From: an uncultured Clostridia bacterium
GTDB taxonomy: Bacteria > Bacillota > Clostridia > Lachnospirales > Anaerotignaceae
DNA: 29,506 nucleotides
NCBI GenBank assembly: GCA_937901125.1
Contig: CALCGT010000014.1
Span: 1 to 29,506 of the forward strand
Direction of reading: 5' to 3'
Part shown: positions 14,697-21,807 of the stretch, piece after piece
Position numbering within the stretch: position 1 is the first letter of the stretch
Layout: the number at the start of each line of letters is the position of its first letter
Notes under the pieces: generated by a model
What the model was told of the DNA's origin: nothing
What the model saw: only the letters and a program-made list of their open reading frames with translations
The model's database searches: none
Made by a program: the position numbers and the translations under genes

Positions 14697-15011
14697 ATGA
14701 GTATCGGAAAATCTATATTGCAGATCCGTAAGGAAAAAGGATTGTCCCAAGAGAAATTTGGCGAACTGTTCCACGTGACCAGACAAACCGTATCCAACTG
14801 GGAAAATGAAAAAAGCTACCCCGACTTGCATACGCTGGTGGCGATCAGTGATATGTTTGAAATTTCTCTGGACAAATTATTGAAGGAGGACAAACAGATG
14901 GTAAAAGCAGGAAATAGAAAAAGAAAAAACGATGTAAAAAAGGAGCCCTTAGCAGGCTCCTTTCCTTTTTACTTTAATCTTGCTTCCAGTTCCGCCTTGC
15001 GGTCCTCATAG
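14697..15011 (+). CDS. XRE-family HTH regulator, C-terminus replaced
   Basis: Residues 1-65 are a clean Cro/C1-type HTH (IRKEKGLSQEKFGELFHVTRQTVSNWE, then YPDLHTLVAISDMFEISLDKLLKED). After DKQMVK the sequence becomes KAGNRKRKNDVKKEPLAGSF and reads through the pgi terminator hairpin and 43 bp into the antisense of pgi before stopping. Relatives with this head usually continue with a linker and membrane helices, so the gene appears cut off by the pgi end. AAGGAGG precedes ATG 14697. The HTH may still fold and bind DNA. Also possible: a natural short regulator with an untidy tail. Confidence 0.65.
   Translation: MSIGKSILQIRKEKGLSQEKFGELFHVTRQTVSNWENEKSYPDLHTLVAISDMFEISLDKLLKEDKQMVKAGNRKRKNDVKKEPLAGSFPFYFNLASSSALRSS
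14936..14963 (-). terminator. Terminator of pgi
   Basis: AAAGGAGCC (14939-14947) pairs with GGCTCCTTT (14955-14963) around a 7-nt loop, with a T-run on the minus strand (14936 onward) and a C-interrupted T-run on the plus strand. It overlaps the 3' coding end of the XRE gene. Confidence 0.85.
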
Positions 15012-16300
15012 CCAGGCTTGCCCAAGAGGGCAAACATATTTTTCTTATAAGCTTCTACACCGGGCTGGTCAAAGGGATTCACATCCAGCAAATAGCCGCT
15101 GATGCCCACTGCCTTTTCAAAGAAATAAACCAGTGCGCCGAAGTGATATTCGTCCATCTTATCCATTTCGATGACCATGTTGGGTACGCCGCCATCCATG
15201 TGAGCCAGCATAGTGCCTGCAAAGGCTTTGCTGTTAACAAAGTGGATCTCTTTATCAGCTAAGAAATTCAGGCCATCGCCATCCTGTGCATCGAAGGGAA
15301 CCAATGCCGCAGATTTGGGTTCTTTTACCCACAGCACTGTTTCAAAGAAACATCTCAGTCCATCCTGGATATACTGACCGATGGAATGCAGGTCTGTAGA
15401 GAAGTTTGCTGTCACAGGGAATACGCCTTTGTGTTCTTTCCCTTCGCTTTCTGCGTACAGCTGCTTGAACCATTCCCCAAAGGATGTCAGATGGGGTTCA
15501 TAGTTTGCCAGAATCTCCACTGTTTTGCCCTGCTGATAGAACAGGTGGCGCAGAGCTGCATACTGATAGCAAATATTTTCTTTCAGGTCAGGATTGCTGT
15601 ATGCTTTTCTTGCATCCTGAGCACCTTTCATCACTGCATCCAGATCCACACCGGCTACGGCCATAGGCAGCAGCCCAACAGGAGTCAGCACAGAGAAACG
15701 ACCGCCCACATCATCGGGGATGACGAAAGTCTCATAGCCTTCTTTATTGCACATTTCTTTCAGTGCACCTCTGGCTTTGTCTGTTGTGGCAAAGATACGT
15801 TTTGCCGCTTCTTCCTTGCCATATTTCTTTTCCAGCATCTGTTTGAAGATACGGAAGGCAATGGCAGGTTCTGTGGTGGTGCCGGATTTAGAGATTACGT
15901 TGACAGAAAAATCTCTGTCTCCCAGAATTGCCAGAATATCATTCAGATAAGCGGAGCTAATGTTGTTGCCCACGAAATAGATATCGGGAGTATCCTTTTT
16001 CAGCTCGTTATAGTAAGGTGTTTTGATGAAATCCAGAGCCGTTCTTGTACCCAGATAGGAACCGCCAATACCAATCACGATCAGCACTTCGCTGTTTGCT
16101 TTGATTTTTTCAGCCGCTTTTTTGATGCGGTCGAATTCTTCTTTGTCGTAATTTTCAGGCAGGTCTACCCAGCCTACGAAGTCATTGCCCTTGCCTGTTT
16201 TTTCATGGAGTGCCCTGTGGCAGCGTTCCACATCTGCCTGCAGCGCAAAGACCTCATCCATTTTAATAAAATCCCCCTGAAGGGAAAAAGAAATACCCAT
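14969..16300 (-). CDS. pgi: Glucose-6-phosphate isomerase
   Basis: Interconverts glucose 6-phosphate and fructose 6-phosphate in glycolysis. The 443-residue protein carries the sugar-phosphate (SIS) motifs GIGGSYLGTR and SKSGTTTEPA, the GGRFSVLTPVGLLP signature, and the HMDGGVPNMV region; the length fits the bacterial short form. ATG 16300 follows GAGGAGG; the open frame continues upstream to 16408 but that part is the structured leader, not protein. Single-gene unit between its own terminator and that of the LysM-G5 gene. Confidence 0.95.
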   Translation of the reverse strand: MGISFSLQGDFIKMDEVFALQADVERCHRALHEKTGKGNDFVGWVDLPENYDKEEFDRIKKAAEKIKANSEVLIVIGIGGSYLGTRTALDFIKTPYYNELKKDTPDIYFVGNNISSAYLNDILAILGDRDFSVNVISKSGTTTEPAIAFRIFKQMLEKKYGKEEAAKRIFATTDKARGALKEMCNKEGYETFVIPDDVGGRFSVLTPVGLLPMAVAGVDLDAVMKGAQDARKAYSNPDLKENICYQYAALRHLFYQQGKTVEILANYEPHLTSFGEWFKQLYAESEGKEHKGVFPVTANFSTDLHSIGQYIQDGLRCFFETVLWVKEPKSAALVPFDAQDGDGLNFLADKEIHFVNSKAFAGTMLAHMDGGVPNMVIEMDKMDEYHFGALVYFFEKAVGISGYLLDVNPFDQPGVEAYKKNMFALLGKPGYEDRKAELEARLK

Positions 16301-16329
16301 TGGAAAAACCTCCTCTTTCATATCCCGCG

Positions 16330-16432
16330 GAGACATCTCAAAAGCTGCGCTTTTTCGATGCGTTTGCTCCGCAAACTGCTTCAGAATATAGCTCTTTGAT
16401 GTCTGCAAGCAGCCATAAAAGAGCTATATTCT
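16330..16432 (-). promoter_or_regulatory. Structured 5' leader element, copy 2 (pgi)
   Basis: Read on the minus strand: stem I of 15 perfect pairs (16418-16432 with 16383-16397) with a 20-nt loop holding CTGCTTGCAG; hairpin II in AGTTTGCGGAGCAAAC (16362-16377); hairpin III AAAAGC-GCA-GCTTTT; then GAGATGTCTC. The order matches the wal leader at 11356-11453. A likely -10 (TACAAT, minus strand, 16460-16465) places the whole element in the pgi 5' untranslated region, ending about 25 nt before the ribosome binding site. Confidence 0.6.
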
Positions 16433-16468
16433 AAAACCGCTTTCTCCGCTTATATACATATTGTACCA

Positions 16469-16507
16469 CAAAAAAACCGTTCCGAAACGGTTAATTTCAG
16501 AACGGTT
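16469..16507 (-). terminator. Terminator of LysM-G5 gene
   Basis: AACCGTTCCGAAA (16475-16487) pairs with TTTCAGAACGGTT (16495-16507), 13 bp with one wobble, followed by Ts on both strands (seven on the minus strand). Confidence 0.85.
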
Positions 16508-16530
16508 TTATTTTTTTCGCTATATTTCTA

Positions 16531-17631
16531 TCATTGGGTGCCTTTTACGATGATTTCAGGTACTGCTTCCTGAATAATCTCCTTGGAAACTTCTTTTTCC
16601 TCGATGACTACACCATTGACACGGGTGATCTGGATAGTGCTCTTCTTCTGGCCCGCTTTCCCCTGCTGGATGACCTTCTGATAGCTGGAAGGCTTGGTAT
16701 CATCATACTGGGTCTCGTAGGTTTTCGGCTCTACTGCAGTCAAAACCTGAGTTTCCACGGTTTTTACAGAAACCTTGGGCTTCTGTACCGGCACATTGAT
16801 AACCTGACCGACCCGAATCCCCTTGGAAATATCTGCGCCAGAATTCAGCTCGATGAGCTTTTCTACCGTGGTCTTGAATTCACTGGCGATAAGGTACGGT
16901 GCATCCCCCGACTGAACGGTATAGCTCTGGGTGGCTTCCGTAGTGGATTCCAAGATAGCTACCGCGTCCTCCTGTTCCAGAATTTCCGTAGATTCTACAA
17001 ATTCATTGACAATCTCCACTTTTTCCTGCCAGCCGATCTCTGCATCCTCTGCAACGCCGCCTTCCGGCATCAGGTCTGTCTGCACCTGCTTCAGCACAGC
17101 TTCTGCCGCTTCTTTATTAGCAAGGATCGCCGTTTTGCCGCCGTCTACCGTAATGATCGCCGCTTCCACCTTATAAGTCACCATATTCCGCATCTTGGGC
17201 AACAGGTGTTCCATGGTGCAGACGTCCTTCCCATTCTTGGAGCCGATATGGATGCCTTCCACCTTGATCTCTTCGTTGATCTTCACCTTGGAGCCAACGA
17301 TGCTTTCCAGCTGACTTTCCAAGGTAGTGGTCAGTTCTTCCGCTGTCACCTTTCTGCCTTCCAAAATGCCTACCTGTTCTTCCGCAATGAAAACAGCGGA
17401 GCCGTTTTTCCGCACAAACAAAAATACGATAAACAAAATCACCACGGTACCGATGAGATAAAGCAGATTACGATTCAGCTTTTTGCCGTCGCTTTTTCTG
17501 GTACGCTTTTTCTGTGGTTCGTTCTGATTATTTCTTTTTCTTCTGTTTTCCCTGCCGCTTCTGACAGGCTTGCCGCCGCCATAGGGCACACGCTCATCTC
17601 GTTTCGGAAACAATGTATTGCTATCTGCCAA
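16531..17631 (-). CDS. Membrane-anchored LysM-G5 cell-wall protein without peptidase domain
   Basis: A 366-residue protein: a basic cytoplasmic N-terminus, one membrane helix (about 55-73), an extracytoplasmic region of about 160 residues, LysM (about 236-282, YTVQSGDAPYLIAS ... INVPV) and G5 (about 288-365, ending VPEIIVKGTQ). LysM binds peptidoglycan; G5 is a cell-wall-associated module. In Clostridia this LysM-G5 arrangement is usually followed by an M23 endopeptidase domain, which is missing: the stop comes right after G5. The TTG start at 17631 is chosen because AAGGGGGGA lies seven bases upstream. Likely a non-catalytic wall-binding protein or partner. Own promoter, with a possible WalR half-site pair upstream. 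Confidence 0.8.
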   Translation of the reverse strand: MADSNTLFPKRDERVPYGGGKPVRSGRENRRKRNNQNEPQKKRTRKSDGKKLNRNLLYLIGTVVILFIVFLFVRKNGSAVFIAEEQVGILEGRKVTAEELTTTLESQLESIVGSKVKINEEIKVEGIHIGSKNGKDVCTMEHLLPKMRNMVTYKVEAAIITVDGGKTAILANKEAAEAVLKQVQTDLMPEGGVAEDAEIGWQEKVEIVNEFVESTEILEQEDAVAILESTTEATQSYTVQSGDAPYLIASEFKTTVEKLIELNSGADISKGIRVGQVINVPVQKPKVSVKTVETQVLTAVEPKTYETQYDDTKPSSYQKVIQQGKAGQKKSTIQITRVNGVVIEEKEVSKEIIQEAVPEIIVKGTQ

Positions 17632-17680
17632 CGGGATTCCCCCCTTATCCTTCAAAAAATGACAAAAGTGATTCCACCTT

Positions 17681-17709
17681 ATTTTATGCTATCGACAAAA
17701 AGATTGCAA
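17681..17709 (-). promoter_or_regulatory. Promoter of LysM-G5 gene
   Basis: On the minus strand TTGCAA (17704-17709), a 17-bp spacer and TAAAAT (17681-17686), about 50 bp before the chosen start. Confidence 0.6.
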
Positions 17710-17733
17710 GTAAAAGGCAGAAGAAACTTCCCT

Positions 17734-17750
17734 CGTAACAAAACTGTAAG
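17734..17750 (+). promoter_or_regulatory. Possible WalR half-site pair
   Basis: CGTAAC (17734-17739), five bases, then TGTAAG (17745-17750). This is one WalR-like repeat with a mismatch in each half, about 25 bp upstream of the -35 of the LysM-G5 promoter and in reverse orientation. Confidence 0.3.
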
Positions 17751-17761
17751 TTTTTCCAAAT

Positions 17762-17805
17762 AGAAAAACCGAAAGAAATCTTGATCATAAAGATTTCTTT
17801 CGGTT
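17762..17805 (-). terminator. Terminator of ispE-gntR
   Basis: A perfect 16-bp stem, AACCGAAAGAAATCTT (17767-17782) with AAGATTTCTTTCGGTT (17790-17805), with a 7-nt loop. On the minus strand it is followed by TTTTTC. Confidence 0.85.
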
Positions 17806-17847
17806 CTCTGTTTTCTTATGGGGACTCCTCAAAAAAGGGGGTTTTTC

Positions 17848-18522
17848 TTATTTATTTTTTATAAAACGCAGAATAGAATCTGCCTGATATTTGATATGAC
17901 CCTGAGCGATGGATGCGCCTTCCTCGCTGTCATGATTTTCAATGGCACGGATGATGCTTCTATGGTGGGCAACGATAGTAGACATGGATGTGTCATTTTT
18001 CGCCTGTGCCATTCTATAACGATACAGCTGAATCCGCAGATTTCTGAACATCTGGATCAGCTTGTCGTTTTCTGTTGCTTCGAAAATCAGGTCATGGAAA
18101 TCCTCATCAATATCCACAAAGCGTTCCACATCGGTTTCTGCTACGGCACGTTCAAAATCCACTTCCATATTTTTCAGCTGCTGCAGCATTTCCTTTGACA
18201 TTTTCTTGCAGGCCAGAGAAGTTGCCAAGCCTTCCAGAGCACTTCTAATCTCCAGGATACTTACGATATCCTTTTCCCCCATATCCAAAACCTGTGCGCC
18301 TTTTCTGGGAACCAGTTCTACCAGGTTTTCCAGTTCCAGCATACGCAGGGCTTCACGGACGGGTGTACGGCTTACGCCCAGTTTTTCTGCCAGCTGGTTT
18401 TCCATCAGTCTTTCGCCAGGAACCAGCTTGCCTGTCAGGATTGCATCACGCAGGGTATTGAATACGACATCTCTCAAAGGCAGGTATTCATTTGTATTGA
18501 TATTAAATTTTGTATCAGCCAT
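17848..18522 (-). CDS. GntR-family regulator, FadR subfamily
   Basis: A 224-residue regulator: N-terminal winged helix (RDAILTGKLVPGERLMENQLAEKLGVSRTPVREALRMLE) and an all-helical FCD ligand domain (EIRSALEGLATSLA ... DIDEDFHDLIFEATEND ... VAHHRSIIRAIE), whose Asp and His residues usually bind a metal and a small organic acid. ATG 18522 overlaps the end of ispE by 8 bp, so the two are translationally coupled. A TGTATACA palindrome, typical of FadR-type operators, lies in the promoter region of the pair, suggesting autoregulation. The ligand is unknown. Confidence 0.88.
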   Translation of the reverse strand: MADTKFNINTNEYLPLRDVVFNTLRDAILTGKLVPGERLMENQLAEKLGVSRTPVREALRMLELENLVELVPRKGAQVLDMGEKDIVSILEIRSALEGLATSLACKKMSKEMLQQLKNMEVDFERAVAETDVERFVDIDEDFHDLIFEATENDKLIQMFRNLRIQLYRYRMAQAKNDTSMSTIVAHHRSIIRAIENHDSEEGASIAQGHIKYQADSILRFIKNK

Positions 18523-19417
18523 TTTTATATTCTCCTCTCAACTCTCTCTGCACCTGATAAATCCTGGTTGCCACAGAATCCTTCAGGGCAAATTCCCTCT
18601 TCACCAGAGCAGCTGCCTTTCTTGCCTTTTCCCTTTCCGTAAAAAGAGCAAATACAGTGGGGCCACTGCCGCTCATCAAGGCACCTTCCGCACCTAATTC
18701 CATCAAGCGTTCTTTTATTTTCGCAATTTTTGGATGCATGGGGATGGTCACTGTTTCCAGCACATTGCACAGCAGCTTTCCCATCTTCGCTACATCTTTC
18801 TCTTCCATGGCTTTAAGCATTGCTTCGGTATCCGGATGTTCCTGTACTTCCTGCCAGCGCAGCCCCTTATACACAGAGACAGTGGAAACGCTTATAGGCA
18901 GTTTTGCCAAAACCACATAGCAAACGGGGCAGGGAAATTCCACATTGGTCAAAACCTCGCCGACACCCTCACACAGCACCGTTCCCCTGCGCACGCAATA
19001 AGGGATATCGGAACCCAGTCTGCCTGCCAATTCTTCCAGTTCTTTCTGGGAAAGGCGCAGGTCGAACAATCGGTTCATGCCCACCAGAACAGCGGCACAG
19101 TCTGTGCTGCCGCCAGCCAGCCCTGCCGCAACAGGGATCCGCTTATCTATCTCGATGAAAACACCACCTTCAATGCCAAAGGTTTCCCGCATCAGGTTTG
19201 CCGCCTTCCACGCCAGATTGCGCTCATCGGTGGGCAGCCAGGGCAGGTTGGTTTTCAGCTTGATCCCGTTTTTTTCCAGCTTCTTCATGTAAATGCCGTC
19301 ATACAAAGATACAGTCTGCATGATAGTTTCCAAAAGATGGTAGCCATCTTCCCGCTTACCTGTCACATCCAGTGTTAAATTGATTTTTGCTCTTGCCTTC
19401 AGTCGTATTTCTCTCAC
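18515..19417 (-). CDS. ispE: 4-diphosphocytidyl-2-C-methyl-D-erythritol kinase
   Basis: GHMP kinase of the MEP isoprenoid pathway; phosphorylates the 2-hydroxyl of CDP-methylerythritol with ATP. The 300-residue protein has AKINLTLDVTGKREDGYH at the N-terminus, the ATP loop PVAAGLAGGSTDCAAVL (about 91-107) and the C-terminal MSGSGPTVFALF motif. GTG 19417 follows GGGGGA eight bases away. First gene of a two-gene unit with the GntR regulator, a pairing also common in other Clostridia. Confidence 0.95.
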   Translation of the reverse strand: MREIRLKARAKINLTLDVTGKREDGYHLLETIMQTVSLYDGIYMKKLEKNGIKLKTNLPWLPTDERNLAWKAANLMRETFGIEGGVFIEIDKRIPVAAGLAGGSTDCAAVLVGMNRLFDLRLSQKELEELAGRLGSDIPYCVRRGTVLCEGVGEVLTNVEFPCPVCYVVLAKLPISVSTVSVYKGLRWQEVQEHPDTEAMLKAMEEKDVAKMGKLLCNVLETVTIPMHPKIAKIKERLMELGAEGALMSGSGPTVFALFTEREKARKAAALVKREFALKDSVATRIYQVQRELRGEYKNG

Positions 19418-19443
19418 GGTGTGATCCCCCGTTTTTTCTATAC

Positions 19444-19492
19444 TGTATACATTTATTATGTATATTGTACACTAACTAGAACAAAGAAGCAA
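19444..19492 (-). promoter_or_regulatory. ispE-gntR promoter with GntR-type palindromes
   Basis: On the minus strand TTGCTT (19487-19492), 17 bp, TACAAT (19464-19469). TGTATACA (19444-19451), a perfect 8-bp palindrome of the type bound by FadR-subfamily GntR proteins, follows at about +13. A second dyad, TATACAT-N5-ATGTATA (19446-19464), joins it to the -10 region. Binding here would block transcription. Confidence 0.55.
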
Positions 19493-19648
19493 TCGCCAAC
19501 TTCCACAAAAAAGAGGATTTTTGTCGAAAAAAATCAGACTTCTCAGACAAATGAAAAATCCCCGTCCTACGGGAAAAATCTAGCATTTTTCTTTCTATTT
19601 TTCTGTCCTTCCTGTAACGAATAGGATTGCTATGGAAGAAATTTCCCC

Positions 19649-19676
19649 TTGATTTTTTTTAAAATAGTGTTATACT
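19649..19676 (+). promoter_or_regulatory. Promoter of the rib operon
   Basis: TTGATT (19649-19654), a 16-bp spacer and TATACT (19671-19676) with an extended TGn just before the -10. Transcription would begin about 15 nt before the riboswitch. Confidence 0.7.
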
Positions 19677-19699
19677 GTCCTTGTAAAAAATATAACGAA

Positions 19700-19808
19700 C
19701 TCTTCAGGGCAGGGTGAAATTCCCGATCGGCGGTAAAGTCCGCGAGCGCGAAAGCGCAGGATTTGGTGCAATTCCAAAACCGACAGTATAGTCTGGATGG
19801 AAGAAGAG
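19700..19808 (+). promoter_or_regulatory. FMN riboswitch (RFN element)
   Basis: The conserved RFN blocks appear in order: AGGGCAGGGTGAAATTCCC, GATCGGCGGTAAAGTCCGCGAG, GGATTTGGTGCAATTCC, and ACCGACAGTATAGTCTGGATG. The closing helix joins CTCTTC (19700-19705) and GAAGAG (19803-19808). FMN binding is known to stop expression of riboflavin synthesis genes, here ribD-ribE-ribBA-ribH. Confidence 0.97.
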
Positions 19809-19893
19809 AAATCACAAATCTGTGGCAGTGTTTTTCGCGTGGGTTTTTTCCTGCGGAAAAGTTCCTGCTATGGTTCCTTTGTCTGTTTTCCAT

Positions 19894-19930
19894 GCCCTGT
19901 ATGAGCCTTTGGCACATACAGGCTTTTTTA
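19894..19930 (+). terminator. Riboswitch-controlled terminator
   Basis: CCTGTATG-A-GCC (19896-19907) pairs with GGC-A-CATACAGG (19911-19922), followed by six Ts. It lies 85 nt after the aptamer and 115 nt before ribD, where the expression platform should be. Which upstream segment forms the antiterminator was not resolved. Confidence 0.8.
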
Positions 19931-20043
19931 TTTCTATGATATCCTCTATGGGGAATATCCTTTTTTGTGAATCGTTTTCCGAAAACAGACCCCCTCTTTT
20001 TCTATGCCTTTCCGCCCTGATGGAAAGGAGTTGTTTTTATCCC

Positions 20044-21156
20044 ATGTTAAACGAATCCTATATGTGCCGTGCCATCGAACTGGCGAAAAACGGCATCGGC
20101 TATACCAATCCCAACCCTTTGGTGGGGGCTGTCATCGTCAAGGGCGGTCGGATCATCGGTGAAGGCTATCATGCCCGCTGCGGCGACCTGCACGCAGAGC
20201 GAAACGCCTTTGCCAACTGCACAGAAGACCCCTCCGGGGCAGACATCTATGTCACTCTGGAGCCCTGCTGCCATCAGGGACGTACCCCGCCCTGTACGGA
20301 AATTATTCTGGAAAAAAATATCCGCCGGGTCATCATTGGCTCCCGGGACCCTAACCCCAAGGTCAGCGGCAAAGGAACCGCCCTGCTGCGCTCCCACGGC
20401 GTAGAGGTCGTTGAGGATTACCTTCGGGAGGAATGCGATGCGCTGAATCCCATCTTTTTCCACTATATAACGAAAAAAATGCCCTATGTGGCTGTGAAAT
20501 ACGCTATGACCGCCGATGGAAAAATCGCTACGGTCACAGGAGCCTCCCAATGGATTACGGGAGAGACGGCAAGAGCCCATGTCCATACCCTACGTCATCG
20601 GTATCGGGGGATTCTGGTGGGCATTGGCACTGTCCTCGCCGACGACCCCCTCTTGAACTGCCGTATGGAAAACGGCAGATCCCCTGTCCGTATCATTTGC
20701 GACAGCCATCTGCGGCTGCCTCTGGACAGTCAGATCTGTAAAACTGCTAAAGAAATCGAAACCATCGTGGCCTATGTAGATGGGGATGCAGAAAAAATCG
20801 CCGCTCTGGAGGGTCTTGGCATTACCCTTTGGCAGATGCCCGAACAAAAAGGTCATGTTGCCCTCCGCCCTCTCATGGAAAAGCTGGCAGAGGTAGAAAT
20901 TGACAGTGTTCTGGCAGAAGGCGGCGGTCAAATTCATTTCAGCCTTTTGGAGGAAGGGCTGACACAGAAGGTTTATGCCTACCTCGCCCCAAAGATTTTC
21001 GGCGGTGCTTCCGCAAAAACCCCCGTGGGCGGTGCAGGCGTTTCCCTGCCCAGGGAAGCATTTCTGCTGAAACAGACAAACATACAGACCTTCGGGGAGG
21101 ATTTACTGCTGGAATATGACGTTTTGGAAGGAGGAAAGCCATGTTTACAGGATTGA
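20044..21156 (+). CDS. ribD: Bifunctional riboflavin deaminase/reductase RibD
   Basis: Second and third steps of riboflavin synthesis. The 370-residue protein has a zinc deaminase domain (TNPNPLVGAVIV, HAERNAF, LEPCCHQGRTPPC; about 1-145) and a C-terminal NADPH reductase domain (KYAMTADGKIA, GIGTVLADDPLLN, LAEGGGQIHFSL). ATG 20044 gives the usual N-terminus; its AAAGGAG lies a rather long 13 nt upstream. First gene after the FMN riboswitch; its 3' end overlaps ribE by 16 bp. Confidence 0.96.
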   Translation: MLNESYMCRAIELAKNGIGYTNPNPLVGAVIVKGGRIIGEGYHARCGDLHAERNAFANCTEDPSGADIYVTLEPCCHQGRTPPCTEIILEKNIRRVIIGSRDPNPKVSGKGTALLRSHGVEVVEDYLREECDALNPIFFHYITKKMPYVAVKYAMTADGKIATVTGASQWITGETARAHVHTLRHRYRGILVGIGTVLADDPLLNCRMENGRSPVRIICDSHLRLPLDSQICKTAKEIETIVAYVDGDAEKIAALEGLGITLWQMPEQKGHVALRPLMEKLAEVEIDSVLAEGGGQIHFSLLEEGLTQKVYAYLAPKIFGGASAKTPVGGAGVSLPREAFLLKQTNIQTFGEDLLLEYDVLEGGKPCLQD

Positions 21157-21785
21157 TTGAAGAAATCGGCTCTGTCCGCCGGGTGGTATCCGGTGCGGAA
21201 TGGGGCAGCATCGCCATCGCCTGCAAGGATATCCTGCCAGGAACGAAAATCGGCGACAGCATCGCCGTCAATGGCGTCTGCCTGACGGTGACTACGCTGC
21301 AAAAGGATGGCTTCACCGCCGATGTTATGGCGGAAACCCTCCGCCGCAGCGACTTGGGCGCCTTACGTCAAGGAGACCCCGTCAATCTGGAACGGGCCAT
21401 GGCCGCAGACGGACGCTTCGGCGGGCATATTGTAGCAGGTCATGTGGACGGCACAGGCACCCTCGCCCGCAAAAAAAAGGAGGGCAACGCCATGGTGCTG
21501 ACCATCGCCGCAGCCCCCGCCATTTTATACGAAATCGTAGAAAAGGGCTCCATCACCATTGATGGCGTGAGCCTGACGGTGGTCTCCGTCAATCAGGAAA
21601 ACTTCACCGTTTCTATCATCCCCCACACAGGGTCGCAAACGATTCTATTGGACAAAAAAACAGGAGACCCCGTCAATCTGGAAACGGATGTCATCGCAAA
21701 ATATATCCGCCGCTTCACCACTCCCCAGAAGGAGGAAAAAAAGAGCGGTCTTACCCTATCATTTTTACAGGAAAACGGATTTTGA
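21141..21785 (+). CDS. ribE: Riboflavin synthase alpha chain
   Basis: Last step of the pathway: dismutation of two 6,7-dimethyl-8-ribityllumazines. The 214-residue protein starts MFTGLIEEIG and holds two lumazine-binding repeats, each with a VNGVCLTV / IDGVSLTV motif and GHVDGTG in the first. AAGGAGG lies just upstream inside ribD, and the 16-bp overlap suggests coupled translation. Confidence 0.96.
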   Translation: MFTGLIEEIGSVRRVVSGAEWGSIAIACKDILPGTKIGDSIAVNGVCLTVTTLQKDGFTADVMAETLRRSDLGALRQGDPVNLERAMAADGRFGGHIVAGHVDGTGTLARKKKEGNAMVLTIAAAPAILYEIVEKGSITIDGVSLTVVSVNQENFTVSIIPHTGSQTILLDKKTGDPVNLETDVIAKYIRRFTTPQKEEKKSGLTLSFLQENGF

Positions 21786-21807
21786 GTTTAATTAAGGAGG
21801 ATTAACC

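Noticed and set aside
15386..16399. A 337-codon open frame on the plus strand
   Set aside because: Antisense to pgi and its leader; no start signal and an unnatural Cys/Phe-rich composition.
16301..16408. N-terminal extension of pgi
   Set aside because: The frame stays open, but it runs through the conserved hairpins, and the strong ribosome binding site is at ATG 16300.
16534..17763. A 409-codon open frame on the plus strand
   Set aside because: Antisense to the LysM-G5 gene, with a Phe/His-rich low-complexity composition and no start signal.
19561..19573. CCCGT-CCT-ACGGG hairpin as a terminator
   Set aside because: A five-base-pair stem only, with a short T-run on the minus strand and no gene ending nearby in that direction.
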